Below are positions 8,500 to 18,370 of a stretch of 64,000 bases of DNA, piece by piece. Location: assembly GCA_014360015.1 (NCBI GenBank), contig JACIYJ010000001.1, positions 62,001-126,000 on the forward strand, read 5' to 3'. The position numbers were made by a program, and so were the translations under genes. The notes below the pieces were generated by a model. The model saw only the letters and a program-made list of their open reading frames with translations. It made no database searches and was not told the origin of the DNA. This stretch comes from Candidatus Aminicenantota bacterium. GTDB lineage: Bacteria; Acidobacteriota; Aminicenantia; Aminicenantales; Saccharicenantaceae. The first letter of the stretch is position 1. The number at the start of each line of letters is the position of its first letter.

Positions 8500-9678
8500 T
8501 CACTCTAAAGCTTCTATGCCGGGCAAAGTTCCATAGGCCACAAATTCCAGAGAAGCACCACCGCCAGTAGAAATATGGCTGATCTTGTCGGCTACTCCAG
8601 CTTTCTGGATAGCAGCTATAGAATCGCCGCCACCGACCACTGACAGAGCTCCGGATACAGCCACAGCCTTAGCTATTTCCATAGTACCTTTAGAAAAAGC
8701 TTCCACTTCGAACACCCCGAGCGGCCCATTCCAGAAAATGGTCCTGGCAGCTTTTATCTGGTTTTTGTATTCTTCGATGGTTTTTGGTCCAATGTCCACT
8801 CCAATCAAATCATCAGGCAGGGGATAAGAATCGGCGATTTTGGCTATTTCCTTGCTTTCGATGGAAGCAGTCAGAACATGGTCAAGGGGCAGGAGGAATT
8901 TGACCCTGTTTTCTTCTGCTTTTTTCATTATTCCTCTGGCAATTTCCAGCTTGTCGTCTTCAACCAGTGATTTTCCAACCTGTTTTCCCTCGGCTTTAAG
9001 GAAGGTATAGGCCATAGCCCCTCCGATTAGCAGGGCATCAGCTTTGGTCACTAAGCTTTCCAGAACGGGAATTTTATCCTCGATTTTAGCTCCGCCCAGA
9101 ATGGCCACGTAGGGCTTTTCCGGGTTATGAGTAATTTTGCTCAAGTAATCTATTTCTTTCTTCAGCAGATAACCAGCCGCTTTTTCTTTGATGTAAGAAG
9201 CAATCCCGACGACCGAAGCATGAGCTCGGTGGCAGGAACCGAAAGCATCGTTGACGAAGACCTGGCAGCCTTCAGCCAGTTTTTTTGAAAATTCGGAGTC
9301 ATTGTCAGTTTCCTGTTTGTAAAAGCGGACATTTTCCAGAAGGAGGAGTTGGCCTTCTTTCAATCCAGCTTTCAGCCTGTTAACTTCATCGCCGATGACA
9401 TCAGGAGCCATAATGATTTTTGTCCCGGGAAGAAGCTGTTCTAAGCGGGCAGCCACGGGTTTGAGACTCATTTTGGGGTTGAACTGCCCCTTGGGTCGGC
9501 CAAGATGGGAAGCCACTACCAGTTTGGCTCCTTTTTCCAGCAGATATTTAATAGTCGGGAGAGAAGCCTGGATGCGGGTGTCATCGCGGATATTCAGGTT
9601 TTCATCTAAGGGAACGTTGAAATCTACGCGAAGAAAAACAGTCTTGCCCTTAACCTCAATTTCTTCCAGAAATTTCAT
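8500..9678 (-). CDS. pgk: Phosphoglycerate kinase
   Basis: The 392-residue monomeric two-domain kinase transfers the phosphate of 1,3-bisphosphoglycerate to ADP. The N-terminal domain has VFLRVDFNVPLDE, SHLGRPKG and ENVRFY. The C-terminal domain has AILGGAKIEDKI, the nucleotide-binding FWNGPLGVFE and the GGGDSIAA and STGGGASLE loops. Length is normal for the family. A GGAGGATAAA ribosome site precedes the ATG. It sits between gap (18 nt upstream) and tpiA. Confidence 0.97.
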   Translation of the reverse strand: MKFLEEIEVKGKTVFLRVDFNVPLDENLNIRDDTRIQASLPTIKYLLEKGAKLVVASHLGRPKGQFNPKMSLKPVAARLEQLLPGTKIIMAPDVIGDEVNRLKAGLKEGQLLLLENVRFYKQETDNDSEFSKKLAEGCQVFVNDAFGSCHRAHASVVGIASYIKEKAAGYLLKKEIDYLSKITHNPEKPYVAILGGAKIEDKIPVLESLVTKADALLIGGAMAYTFLKAEGKQVGKSLVEDDKLEIARGIMKKAEENRVKFLLPLDHVLTASIESKEIAKIADSYPLPDDLIGVDIGPKTIEEYKNQIKAARTIFWNGPLGVFEVEAFSKGTMEIAKAVAVSGALSVVGGGDSIAAIQKAGVADKISHISTGGGASLEFVAYGTLPGIEALE

Positions 9679-9696
9679 TTTATCCTCCTTGGAGGC

Positions 9697-10728
<1,032 letters not shown>

Positions 10729-10744
10729 TTAATTGTTTTTTTTG

Positions 10745-10773
10745 AATTTATCATATATTTCAATTTTTATCAA
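10745..10773 (-). promoter_or_regulatory. Promoter of the gap-pgk-tpiA-secG operon
   Basis: On the minus strand TTGATA (10768-10773), 17-bp spacer, TAAATT (10745-10750). Predicted start of transcription is near 10738, about 37 nt before the gap ATG, with an AAGGAGG site in the leader. Confidence 0.5.
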
Positions 10774-11031
10774 GCCAGGTTGATATAAAGAATATCACAG
10801 AGTTGCAGTAGATATATTCCCAAAACAATACCATTTTCCTGTAATTGAGCTTCCAGAGTTTTCTCAGGCGAAAAATCTTTGGTTCGAAGAAACGATTTTC
10901 GCTTATCATCATTTGTTTAATGGTTTTTTTGTGAAAGTCAAATTCTGGTTCGAACTTTAAAGATTGGCCAGAAAGCCTGGTTTTATTTATCCGAAGAATT
11001 TATGATAAAATCTAAAAAGTCGAGGTTAGGA
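10774..11031 (+). other. Intergenic region between gap and the nnr gene
   Basis: No gene is visible. The region is AT-rich. The octamer GGTTCGAA occurs twice (near 10880 and 10950), but no hairpin or convincing -35/-10 pair for the plus-strand nnr gene was found. A GAGG ribosome site lies at 11022-11025. Confidence 0.5.
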
Positions 11032-12618
11032 ATGAAAGTTCTGACCGCTGCTCAAATGAGACAGATAGACCGGCAAACAATTGAAGAGATTGGCATTCCC
11101 GGAACCGTTCTGATGGAGAATGCCGGACTTCAGGTAACCAGCGTTCTGCGGGACGAGCTCGGGGTGGATTCGGGAAAGCGAGTGGTAGTTGTGGCCGGGA
11201 AAGGCAATAACGGCGGCGATGGTCTGGTGGTAGCCCGCCATCTTTTCAATCAGGGTGTTGACTGCCCGGTATTGCTCATCGGTTCGATGGATGAAGTCAG
11301 GGGAGATGCGGCTTTAAACTTAAAAATTGCCAGAAAGATAGGTGTCCGGGTCATTGAAATTAAAGACCTGCCCGCCTGGAAAAAGCACAAGAAATTGCTT
11401 GGGGAAACTCCCATCGTAGTTGATGCTCTTTTCGGGACAGGGCTTTCCAGTCCGCTTGGAGGTTTATATGCTGAAGTGGTCAAAGATATAAATGAATCTG
11501 GGGCTTTGGTGGTCTCAGTGGATATTCCTTCAGGCCTTTCTTCTGATACTTTTGAAATAATCGGTCCCTGTGTTCAGGCTGATATTACAGTAACTCTGGG
11601 AGCGCCGAAAATTGCCCATCTATTTCCGCCAGCTGAAGACTATGTCGGTGAATTGATCGTAGCCGATATCAGCCTCCCGCCTTTTCTTTTTGATAATCCT
11701 GAACTCAAGCTGGAGCTGATTGAAATTGAATCTCTTGTGCCTTATTTTCAGCCCAGGAAAAGAGATACTCATAAAGGCACTTACGGTCATCTGCTGGTAG
11801 TGGCTGGTTCTTATGGTAAAACTGGAGCTGCGGCCATGGCCGGCAAAGCTGCCCTAAAAATGGGTGCCGGACTGGTGACCGTGGCCACGGCTGAAAGCTG
11901 TTTGCCAGCAGTTGCCCGCACCATGCCCGAGCTGATGACCGAACCACTGCCTGAAACTGAAGCTAAGACCATCTCAGAAAAAGCTTTGTCCCGGGTGCTG
12001 GAGCTTCTGCAGGGAAAAGATGCTCTTCTCTTAGGTCCTGGTCTTTCCACTCATCCTTCGACTTCAGCTCTTGTCCTTTCTCTTCTGGATAAATTGAAAA
12101 AGTCAAATATTCCGGTGGTGATAGATGCCGATGGTTTGAATATTATCGCTGCTAAACCTGAAGTTCTTGGCTCACTTCCAAGGAAGACAGTGTTAACGCC
12201 GCATCCGGGAGAATTCTCGCGGCTAACCGGCCTTAGTACCGCTGAGATTCTTAAACGCAGACTGGAACTTGTTCCAGAGTTTGCTCAGAAAAACAACGTT
12301 CATCTGGTTTTAAAAGGCTACCGCTCTCTAATTGCTTCGCCCGAGGGCCGGGTGATGATCAATCCCACCGGTAATCCTGGAATGGCTACAGGCGGAACAG
12401 GTGATGTCCTCTCTGGTCTGATCGCTTCTGAAGTCATGCAAGTTGAGGACCAGCTTCAGGCCGTGGTCAATGCAGTCTTTGTCCATGGATTGAGTGGAGA
12501 CCTGGCTGCAGAGAAAATTGGAGAGAAAAGCCTGACAGCTACTGATTTGATTAAATTCTTGCCTGAAGCCATCAGGTTCATTGCCGCGGGTGGAGAAGAT
12601 GAAACAGGATTTGATTGA
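11032..12618 (+). CDS. nnrD: Bifunctional NAD(P)H-hydrate epimerase / ADP-dependent NAD(P)H-hydrate dehydratase
   Basis: The 528-residue fusion repairs hydrated NADH and NADPH. The N-terminal YjeF_N (NnrE, epimerase) domain (about 1-215) begins MKVLTAAQMRQID and has AGKGNNGGDGLVVARHL and VDALFGTGL. The C-terminal NnrD dehydratase domain (about 230-520) of ribokinase-like fold has GSYGKTGAA, DADGLN, TPHPGEFSRL and GNPGMATGGTGDVLSG. The start is set at ATG 11032, with GAGG 6 nt upstream and the family's usual N-terminus; an ATG at 11002 would add ten residues. Its 3' end overlaps tsaE by 20 nt, a neighbour arrangement seen in many bacteria. Confidence 0.95.
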   Translation: MKVLTAAQMRQIDRQTIEEIGIPGTVLMENAGLQVTSVLRDELGVDSGKRVVVVAGKGNNGGDGLVVARHLFNQGVDCPVLLIGSMDEVRGDAALNLKIARKIGVRVIEIKDLPAWKKHKKLLGETPIVVDALFGTGLSSPLGGLYAEVVKDINESGALVVSVDIPSGLSSDTFEIIGPCVQADITVTLGAPKIAHLFPPAEDYVGELIVADISLPPFLFDNPELKLELIEIESLVPYFQPRKRDTHKGTYGHLLVVAGSYGKTGAAAMAGKAALKMGAGLVTVATAESCLPAVARTMPELMTEPLPETEAKTISEKALSRVLELLQGKDALLLGPGLSTHPSTSALVLSLLDKLKKSNIPVVIDADGLNIIAAKPEVLGSLPRKTVLTPHPGEFSRLTGLSTAEILKRRLELVPEFAQKNNVHLVLKGYRSLIASPEGRVMINPTGNPGMATGGTGDVLSGLIASEVMQVEDQLQAVVNAVFVHGLSGDLAAEKIGEKSLTATDLIKFLPEAIRFIAAGGEDETGFD

Positions 12619-13075
12619 ATTAACGGCTAAAACTTATTCAGAAGAAGACACCCTTGAGCTGGCTCAAAAGCTTGGCCAGCTTTTTGTCGGCGATGAAGTA
12701 GTTCTGATTACCGGAGAACTTGGTGCAGGTAAAACCGTTTTTGTCAAAGGACTGGCTGCCGGTCTGGGGGTCCCTGATGAAGGAACTGTCTGCAGCCCGT
12801 CGTTTACTCTGATGAACGTCTATCAGGGAAGAGTTCCTCTTTATCACATCGATCTCTACCGCTTAGAAGACCCAGAAGAAATAACTGACCTGGGCCTTGA
12901 AGATTATTTTGGAGCCGGGGTGATAGCCATCGAATGGGCAGAAAGGCTGCCTTTTGAGATAAAAGGTACCAGAATTATCAGAGTCTCCATCCAGGTGGGT
13001 GATGGCGATAATCGGACGATAAAAATTAGCGGTCTGGAAAGTTTACCAGAAATTGCAGAAAATAAAAAAGGCTAA
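12599..13075 (+). CDS. tsaE: tRNA threonylcarbamoyladenosine biosynthesis ATPase TsaE
   Basis: The 158-residue P-loop ATPase works with TsaB and TsaD to make the t6A37 modification of tRNAs reading ANN codons. Walker A is GELGAGKTV, followed by SPSFTLMNVYQG, HIDLYRLEDPEEI and the EWAERLP segment, all typical of TsaE. The start is taken at ATG 12599 (GTGGAGAAG site), inside the end of nnrD, so translation is probably coupled. tsaB and tsaD are not in this window. Confidence 0.95.
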   Translation: MKQDLIELTAKTYSEEDTLELAQKLGQLFVGDEVVLITGELGAGKTVFVKGLAAGLGVPDEGTVCSPSFTLMNVYQGRVPLYHIDLYRLEDPEEITDLGLEDYFGAGVIAIEWAERLPFEIKGTRIIRVSIQVGDGDNRTIKISGLESLPEIAENKKG

Positions 13076-13178
13076 GAAAAGTAAGTTTGAAAAAATTTAG
13101 TCATAGAAATTTTTTTAAGGTGAAAAACAAAATCAACTAAATCAATCGCAAAATTAATCTCAAGAAAGGATAGCAAAA

Positions 13179-13706
13179 ATGATGGACCTAAAATCAATGA
13201 TTGTCGATGTGCCGGATTTTCCCAAGCCCGGTGTGGTTTTCAAAGACCTTACACCAATCATCCAGGAGGCAGCTGCTTTCAATCAGGTGATCGATGAACT
13301 GGCCACCATAGCCCGGAAATATTCGCCTGAAAGGGTGGCGGCCATTGAATCCCGTGGGTTCATTTTTGGGGCAGCTCTGGCCAGGGAGTTGAAATTGGGA
13401 TTCAGTCTGATTAGAAAAAAAGGCAAGCTACCCAGAAAAACTCTCTCCATCCTGGCTCCAAACGAATATGCGGTTGAGTATTTTGAAGCTCATGTGGATA
13501 GCGTCAAGCCTGGTGAAAGAGTGGTGATTATAGACGACTTAATTGCTACCGGTTCTTCTGGTGTGAGTGCCATTGAACTCGTTCAGGAACTCGGGGGAAA
13601 GGTGGTGGCTTTTGAAGCGGTGGTGGAGCTGACCTTTCTGGAAGGGGTGAAAAAAATCAACGAGGCTCACCCCGGTGTGCCGGTTTACAGTTTGATTAAA
13701 TTTTAA
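13179..13706 (+). CDS. apt: Adenine phosphoribosyltransferase
   Basis: The 175-residue enzyme salvages adenine with PRPP to give AMP. It has the N-terminal FPKPGVVFKDLTP, IESRGFIFGAALA, IRKKGKLPRKT hood region and the PRPP-binding loop VVIIDDLIATGSS. Length is normal for the family. AAAGGA lies 8 nt before the ATG. The NCS2-type purine permease follows 192 nt downstream, which fits a purine uptake and salvage pair. Confidence 0.96.
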   Translation: MMDLKSMIVDVPDFPKPGVVFKDLTPIIQEAAAFNQVIDELATIARKYSPERVAAIESRGFIFGAALARELKLGFSLIRKKGKLPRKTLSILAPNEYAVEYFEAHVDSVKPGERVVIIDDLIATGSSGVSAIELVQELGGKVVAFEAVVELTFLEGVKKINEAHPGVPVYSLIKF

Positions 13707-13898
13707 AAAACAGACGAAGGCCAGAAGCCAGATAGAGTCGAGGGTTGGCGAAAAGTAAAAAGCAAGTTATAAAGATAATCGGTGAAATCAAGAGGAAAAC
13801 AGAATTTAGTTTTAATAAAGGAAGCTGTAAGAAAAAAGCGGTAAGAAATGAGCTGTTAAGGAAGGAAATTTGTAATTTATAACAGGAAAGGAGGTAAG

Positions 13899-15224
13899 AT
13901 GAAAGGCTGGTTTGAGCGAACTTTCCATCTTCAGGAATTGCGAACCGATGTCCGGAAAGAACTTGTTGGTGGCTTGACCACCTTCATGACCATGTCTTAC
14001 ATCATCTTCGTCCAGCCAGCGATTCTCGGGCAGACCGGAATGGACAAAGGGGCGGTGATGGTAGCTACCTGCTTAGCCAGCGCCTTAGCCACGCTTCTCA
14101 CTGGACTTCTGGCCAATTATCCAATTGCCCAGGCTCCGGCCATGGGACACAATGTTTTTTTTGCGGTTACGGTCTGCGGCCTGATGGGTTATTCCTGGCA
14201 GGTGGCCCTGGGGGCCAATTTTATTTCCGGAACTATCTTTGTCATCCTGGCTCTGTTGGGGGTGGCTGGAAAACTTATTGATATCATTCCTGATTCTTTA
14301 AAAAACGCCATCGCTGCCGGCATAGGCTTGCTGATTGCTCTCATTGGTCTGGAATATGCAGGAATTGTGGTGGCTACACCTGGGGTGCTCGTAGGGCTTG
14401 GAGATCTGGGAAGCAAACCGGTGCTTTTAGTGTTCTTTGGTTTGATCATTATTTCAGTGCTGATGGCTTATCGCCTACCTGGCGCTATTCTCTGGGGGAT
14501 TTTAGCCACAGCCGCGGTCGGGCTGCCGCTTGGTGTGGTCAAATACCATGGACTTCTTTCAGCCCCGCCATCAATTGCTCCCACCCTTTTCAAATTGGAT
14601 ATTGTTGGGGCTTTAAAGAGCGGTCTTATTCCGATTATTTTTGTTTTCTTTTTTCTTGATGTCTTCGATACAGTGGGGACACTGGTTGGAGTCTGTGCTC
14701 CGGCTGGATTCTTTAAGAACGGAAAGCTGCCCAAAGCCAATCAGGCCATGCTGGCTGATGCCCTTGGGACAGTAACCGGTACTTTGCTCGGGACTTCAAC
14801 TGTTACCAGCTATATCGAAAGTTCAACCGGAATTGCTCAAGGAGCCAGGACTGGTCTGGCCAATGTCTTCACTTCAATCCTGTTTCTGGGCGCTCTTTTT
14901 TTAAGCCCCCTGGCGGAAATGATTGGTGGAAGCTATGTCTATAAAAACCAGGTCCTTCATCCAGTCATTGCTCCGGCTTTGATCATCGTCGGCTTCCTGA
15001 TGATGAAATCAGTGGTCCGGATCGACTGGGATGAAGTCAGCGAAGCCATTCCGGCTTTTCTGACCTTAGTGATTATGCCTCTGGCTGTCAGCATCACTGA
15101 TGGTATGGCTTTTGGCTTCATCAGTTATTCGGTGATCAAGTTGATCAAGGGGGAAGGCCGAAAAGTCCACTGGCTGGTTTATCTGATCTCAGTTTTACTG
15201 GTTATTCGTTATCTTCTAAGATAG
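13899..15224 (+). CDS. NCS2-family purine permease (AzgA/PbuG-like)
   Basis: The 441-residue polytopic inner-membrane transporter has a dozen or more hydrophobic segments. It begins with the family hallmark ELVGGLTTFMTMSYIIFVQP and has NYPIAQAPAMGHNVFFA, where AzgA members usually show a similar PGMGLNAFFA. It also has VFFFLDVFDTVGTLVG and the helix TGTLLGTSTVTSYIESSTGIAQGARTGL (read in parts), both diagnostic of the hypoxanthine/guanine/adenine branch. It probably imports purine bases with protons for the adjacent Apt. An AGGAAAGGAGGT site precedes the ATG. The leader was checked for a purine riboswitch and none was seen. Confidence 0.92.
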   Translation: MKGWFERTFHLQELRTDVRKELVGGLTTFMTMSYIIFVQPAILGQTGMDKGAVMVATCLASALATLLTGLLANYPIAQAPAMGHNVFFAVTVCGLMGYSWQVALGANFISGTIFVILALLGVAGKLIDIIPDSLKNAIAAGIGLLIALIGLEYAGIVVATPGVLVGLGDLGSKPVLLVFFGLIIISVLMAYRLPGAILWGILATAAVGLPLGVVKYHGLLSAPPSIAPTLFKLDIVGALKSGLIPIIFVFFFLDVFDTVGTLVGVCAPAGFFKNGKLPKANQAMLADALGTVTGTLLGTSTVTSYIESSTGIAQGARTGLANVFTSILFLGALFLSPLAEMIGGSYVYKNQVLHPVIAPALIIVGFLMMKSVVRIDWDEVSEAIPAFLTLVIMPLAVSITDGMAFGFISYSVIKLIKGEGRKVHWLVYLISVLLVIRYLLR

Positions 15225-15376
15225 CGAGTTAACGGCCTGCTTGAGCAGGGGAAATCTAGGACCGGGTAAGAAGGATTTGGTTCAACCTTGGTGACCAGAA
15301 TAAAATTGAGAAATATAATCGCGGATGGAAAAGAAGAAAATGAGAAAAGAGAAAAAAACGAAAAAGGAGATGGCTG

Positions 15377-17143
15377 ATGAGCCCATATAACTGGAAGAAG
15401 TATTTAATTCATACTATTTTAGTAGTATTTATGGCTGGTTGCACAGCCGGAATTAAAGTGGAAAAGGAAATCGGATTGAAAACTGCTGAGCGGCGCTGGG
15501 TGGAAAAAACCATCCGGTCGATGAGCCTGGAGGAGAAAATCGGCCAACTGGTGGTTACCAGGTACAGCGGCGATTTTCGAAATTTTGATAGTGAATATAT
15601 TAAAAACCTACAGAAGTTGATCAGAGATTATCATCTGGGCGGGCTGATTCTTTTTGGCGGGGAAGCCTTAGAAACCGCCTATTTTACCAATTATTTCCAG
15701 AAACTGGCTCGTGTTCCTCTACTCATCGCTTCTGACCTGGAAAGAGGGGCGGGTAATCAGGTAACCGGAGCCACGCTTTTTCCGCCTCTTATGGCCCTGG
15801 GCGCGGCTGATTCGGAAGAACTGGCTTTTGAAATGGGCCGGATTACAGCAATTGAAGGTCGGGCTTTGGGAATTCATATGACCTATGCTCCGGTGGTTGA
15901 TGTCAACATCAACCCCGATAATCCAATCATCAACACTCGCTCGGTCGGAGAAGATCCGGAGCTGGTGTCCAGAATAACGCGGGCTTTTATCAAAGGCTGT
16001 CAGACCAATGGAATGATAGCCACGGCCAAGCATTTTCCAGGTCACGGCGACACCGACCAGGATTCACACAGCCTGTTGCCGACAATCAAGGCTGACCAGG
16101 AACGGCTCTGGAAAGTTGAACTTTATCCATTCCAGGCAGCGATCGACTCTGGTGTGCAGGCTATAATGACTGCTCATCTTTATGTACCCGCTCTTGAACC
16201 AGAGCCGGGGCTTCCGGCCACTCTATCGCCTCGAATCCTGACCGAGCTGCTGAGAAATAAGATGGGCTTTAGGGGTCTGATTGTGACCGATGCCTTAGAA
16301 ATGCGGGGAATCACCGGATATTTTGGTGAAGAAGAGGCAGCTCTTAGAGCATTGAAAGCAGGGGCTGACCTGTTACTTTTGCCACCTGACCCGGTTAAAG
16401 TAATTGAATATCTGAAGCAGGCGGTGAAGAAAGGGGAGCTACCTCTCAGCCGGGTAGAAGAATCACTGCGTCGGGTGCTCCTGGCTAAAGCCAGACTCGG
16501 GCTTCATAAGAATCGTTATGTCGGCCTGGAACGTTTGCCGCTGATTTTGGGAAAATCAGAATTTAGAGAAATTGCCAGACGGGCTTTTGCTTCAGCCATT
16601 ACTCTGGTCAAGAATGAAAACAACCTGCTTCCTGTTTCATCTGAAAAAAGAGTTGTTGTTCTGTCTTTGAGCAGCGATCCTGGCGATTATTATGCTGGCC
16701 AGAGATTGGCCGGAGAACTGGCCAAAAGATTACCGGGTTTGCGAACATTTTATGCAGATGGAGATACCGGAAAAGAAAAACTGGAAGAGGCTCTGGCTGA
16801 AGCTCTCAAGGCTGACCTGGTAGTGGCTGCTCTTTTTTCCAGTCTCCGGGCCGGGAAAGGTAGCGTTGACCTTGAGCCAGGTCACATTGAGCTCATCAGG
16901 CAAATCAAAGCGGCTGGAGTTCCTGTGGTAGCTCTCTCTTTCAGCAGCCCCTATTTTCTTCGGCATTTTCCTGAAATTGATGGCTATCTCTGCCTTTACC
17001 GGAATACGCCTGAAACTCAGGAACTGGCCGCCCAGGCGCTCTACGGAGAAATCAGGATCTCGGGGAAACTACCGGTGTCCCTGCCAGGCCTTTATCCGCG
17101 AGGACATGGTTTAATTTTGGAAAAAACCAAGGAGGTAAAATGA
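15377..17143 (+). CDS. Glycoside hydrolase family 3 lipoprotein, NagZ-like beta-N-acetylhexosaminidase
   Basis: The 588-residue protein has a lipoprotein signal peptide ending in FMAGC (Cys22), so it is probably anchored in the periplasm or outer membrane. The GH3 barrel contains the NagZ signature KHFPGHGDTDQDSH, which supplies the catalytic His-Asp pair, and the nucleophile region LIVTDALEMRGI. A second alpha/beta domain (about 400-588) makes it longer than the cytoplasmic E. coli NagZ and like Bacillus NagZ. It should release N-acetylglucosamine from peptidoglycan fragments or other beta-hexosaminides. AAGGAG lies 8 nt before the ATG. It overlaps the aldo/keto reductase gene by 4 nt. Confidence 0.9.
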   Translation: MSPYNWKKYLIHTILVVFMAGCTAGIKVEKEIGLKTAERRWVEKTIRSMSLEEKIGQLVVTRYSGDFRNFDSEYIKNLQKLIRDYHLGGLILFGGEALETAYFTNYFQKLARVPLLIASDLERGAGNQVTGATLFPPLMALGAADSEELAFEMGRITAIEGRALGIHMTYAPVVDVNINPDNPIINTRSVGEDPELVSRITRAFIKGCQTNGMIATAKHFPGHGDTDQDSHSLLPTIKADQERLWKVELYPFQAAIDSGVQAIMTAHLYVPALEPEPGLPATLSPRILTELLRNKMGFRGLIVTDALEMRGITGYFGEEEAALRALKAGADLLLLPPDPVKVIEYLKQAVKKGELPLSRVEESLRRVLLAKARLGLHKNRYVGLERLPLILGKSEFREIARRAFASAITLVKNENNLLPVSSEKRVVVLSLSSDPGDYYAGQRLAGELAKRLPGLRTFYADGDTGKEKLEEALAEALKADLVVAALFSSLRAGKGSVDLEPGHIELIRQIKAAGVPVVALSFSSPYFLRHFPEIDGYLCLYRNTPETQELAAQALYGEIRISGKLPVSLPGLYPRGHGLILEKTKEVK

Positions 17144-18135
17144 AATACAAAAATCTGGGGAAAACTGGAATAAAAGTTTCTGAACTGTGTTTTGGCACCA
17201 TGTCTTTTGGAGCCGAAGCCGATGAAAAAACTTCAGCTGAAATGTTTGCTTACTGCCGGGAAAAAGGAATCAACATTTTCGATTGCGCTGATCTTTATGC
17301 TAAGGGACGCTCAGAAGAAATTTTGGGTCGGCTGATTAAAGATTGTCGAGAAGAAGTCATCATCACCAGCAAAGTCTATTTTCCTACCGGTCCTGATATC
17401 AACGCCATGGGCGCTAACCGACGGCACATCATGTATGCGGTGGAGGGTAGTTTGCGGCGGCTGCAGACTGACCGGATTGACATTTATTTTATCCATCGCT
17501 TCGATGACCTCACTCCGCTTGAAGAAACACTTAGAGCTCTTGATGATCTGGTGCATCAGGGAAAAATCTTGTATATCGGATTGAGCAATTTTGCTGCCTG
17601 GCAGATAGAAAAAGCTATAGGCATTGCAGCTTTGAACGGCTGGGCGCCGATTGCCTGCATCCAGCCGATGTATAACTTGGTTAAACGTCAGGCAGAAGTG
17701 GAAATTCTGCCGATGGCTGAAGCTGAAAAGCTCGGAGTTCTGGCTTACAGTCCTTTGGCTGCTGGTCTGCTATCCGGAAAATACGGAAAAAGTCAGCGTC
17801 CAGCTTCAGGTCGACTCGTGGAGAATAAGATTTATCAGACGAGATACGGGGAAGACTGGATGTATGAAGTGGCTGAGAGGTTCACTGAATTCGCCCGAAG
17901 CCACGGATACAATCCAGTTAGCTTAGCTATTGCCTGGGTTGGTGGCCATCCAGCAGTGACGGCTCCGATCATAGGTGCTCGAAATATTGAACAACTGAAA
18001 GACGCCTTGGCCGCTGCCGAGATTGAGATGACAGAAGAATTGCGAGAGGAAATCTCCAGGTTATCTCCGGAACCGCCACTGGCTACCGACCGCACTGAGG
18101 AAAAAACCGAAACCCATTTTCCAATCAGGAAATAG
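17140..18135 (+). CDS. Aldo/keto reductase
   Basis: The 331-residue NADPH-dependent oxidoreductase is of TIM-barrel type. The catalytic tetrad is visible: Asp in FDCADLY, Tyr in the same stretch, Lys in ITSKVYF and His in YFIHRFD. It also has GLSNFAAWQIE and the cofactor-binding end PIIGARNIEQLKDAL. It resembles the YghZ/potassium-channel beta-subunit-like group that acts on sugars or aldehydes; the substrate is unknown. The ATG overlaps the stop of the GH3 gene (ATGA), with an AGGAGGT site, so the two are translationally coupled and may share a sugar pathway. Confidence 0.9.
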   Translation: MKYKNLGKTGIKVSELCFGTMSFGAEADEKTSAEMFAYCREKGINIFDCADLYAKGRSEEILGRLIKDCREEVIITSKVYFPTGPDINAMGANRRHIMYAVEGSLRRLQTDRIDIYFIHRFDDLTPLEETLRALDDLVHQGKILYIGLSNFAAWQIEKAIGIAALNGWAPIACIQPMYNLVKRQAEVEILPMAEAEKLGVLAYSPLAAGLLSGKYGKSQRPASGRLVENKIYQTRYGEDWMYEVAERFTEFARSHGYNPVSLAIAWVGGHPAVTAPIIGARNIEQLKDALAAAEIEMTEELREEISRLSPEPPLATDRTEEKTETHFPIRK

Positions 18136-18269
18136 AGAAATAAAATAGCGCTGGTCAGTAGCCTTGTCGCTGCTGGCAATTGCTCGTTTACCAGCTGAAG
18201 AAGGCAGGGGCTCAGCATCAGATTGAATTAATTTCTTTCCAGCAGGTCCAGCTAAGAAAGCCCGGCGAA

Positions 18270-18294
18270 TGTTACTAAAATTAATTTAGTAACA
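18270..18294. repeat. Inverted repeat between convergent genes
   Basis: Arms TGTTACTAAA (18270-18279) and TTTAGTAACA (18285-18294) pair perfectly over 10 bp around a 5-nt AT-rich centre. No T-run follows, so it is not a classic terminator. It lies in the 235-nt gap between the aldo/keto reductase and the GH36-like gene. It could be a protein-binding palindrome or an mRNA 3'-end hairpin. Confidence 0.6.
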
Positions 18295-18370
18295 CTTCCT
18301 GAGTGCTGGCCTGAATAGCTGAGCTGATTATTTCAGAAAGAAAGCCAACTCGGGTTTTTTCCTGGCATCT

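Noticed and set aside
13707..13898. Purine riboswitch ahead of the NCS2 permease
   Set aside because: The leader lacks the conserved purine-riboswitch loops and no paired P1/P2/P3 structure could be drawn.
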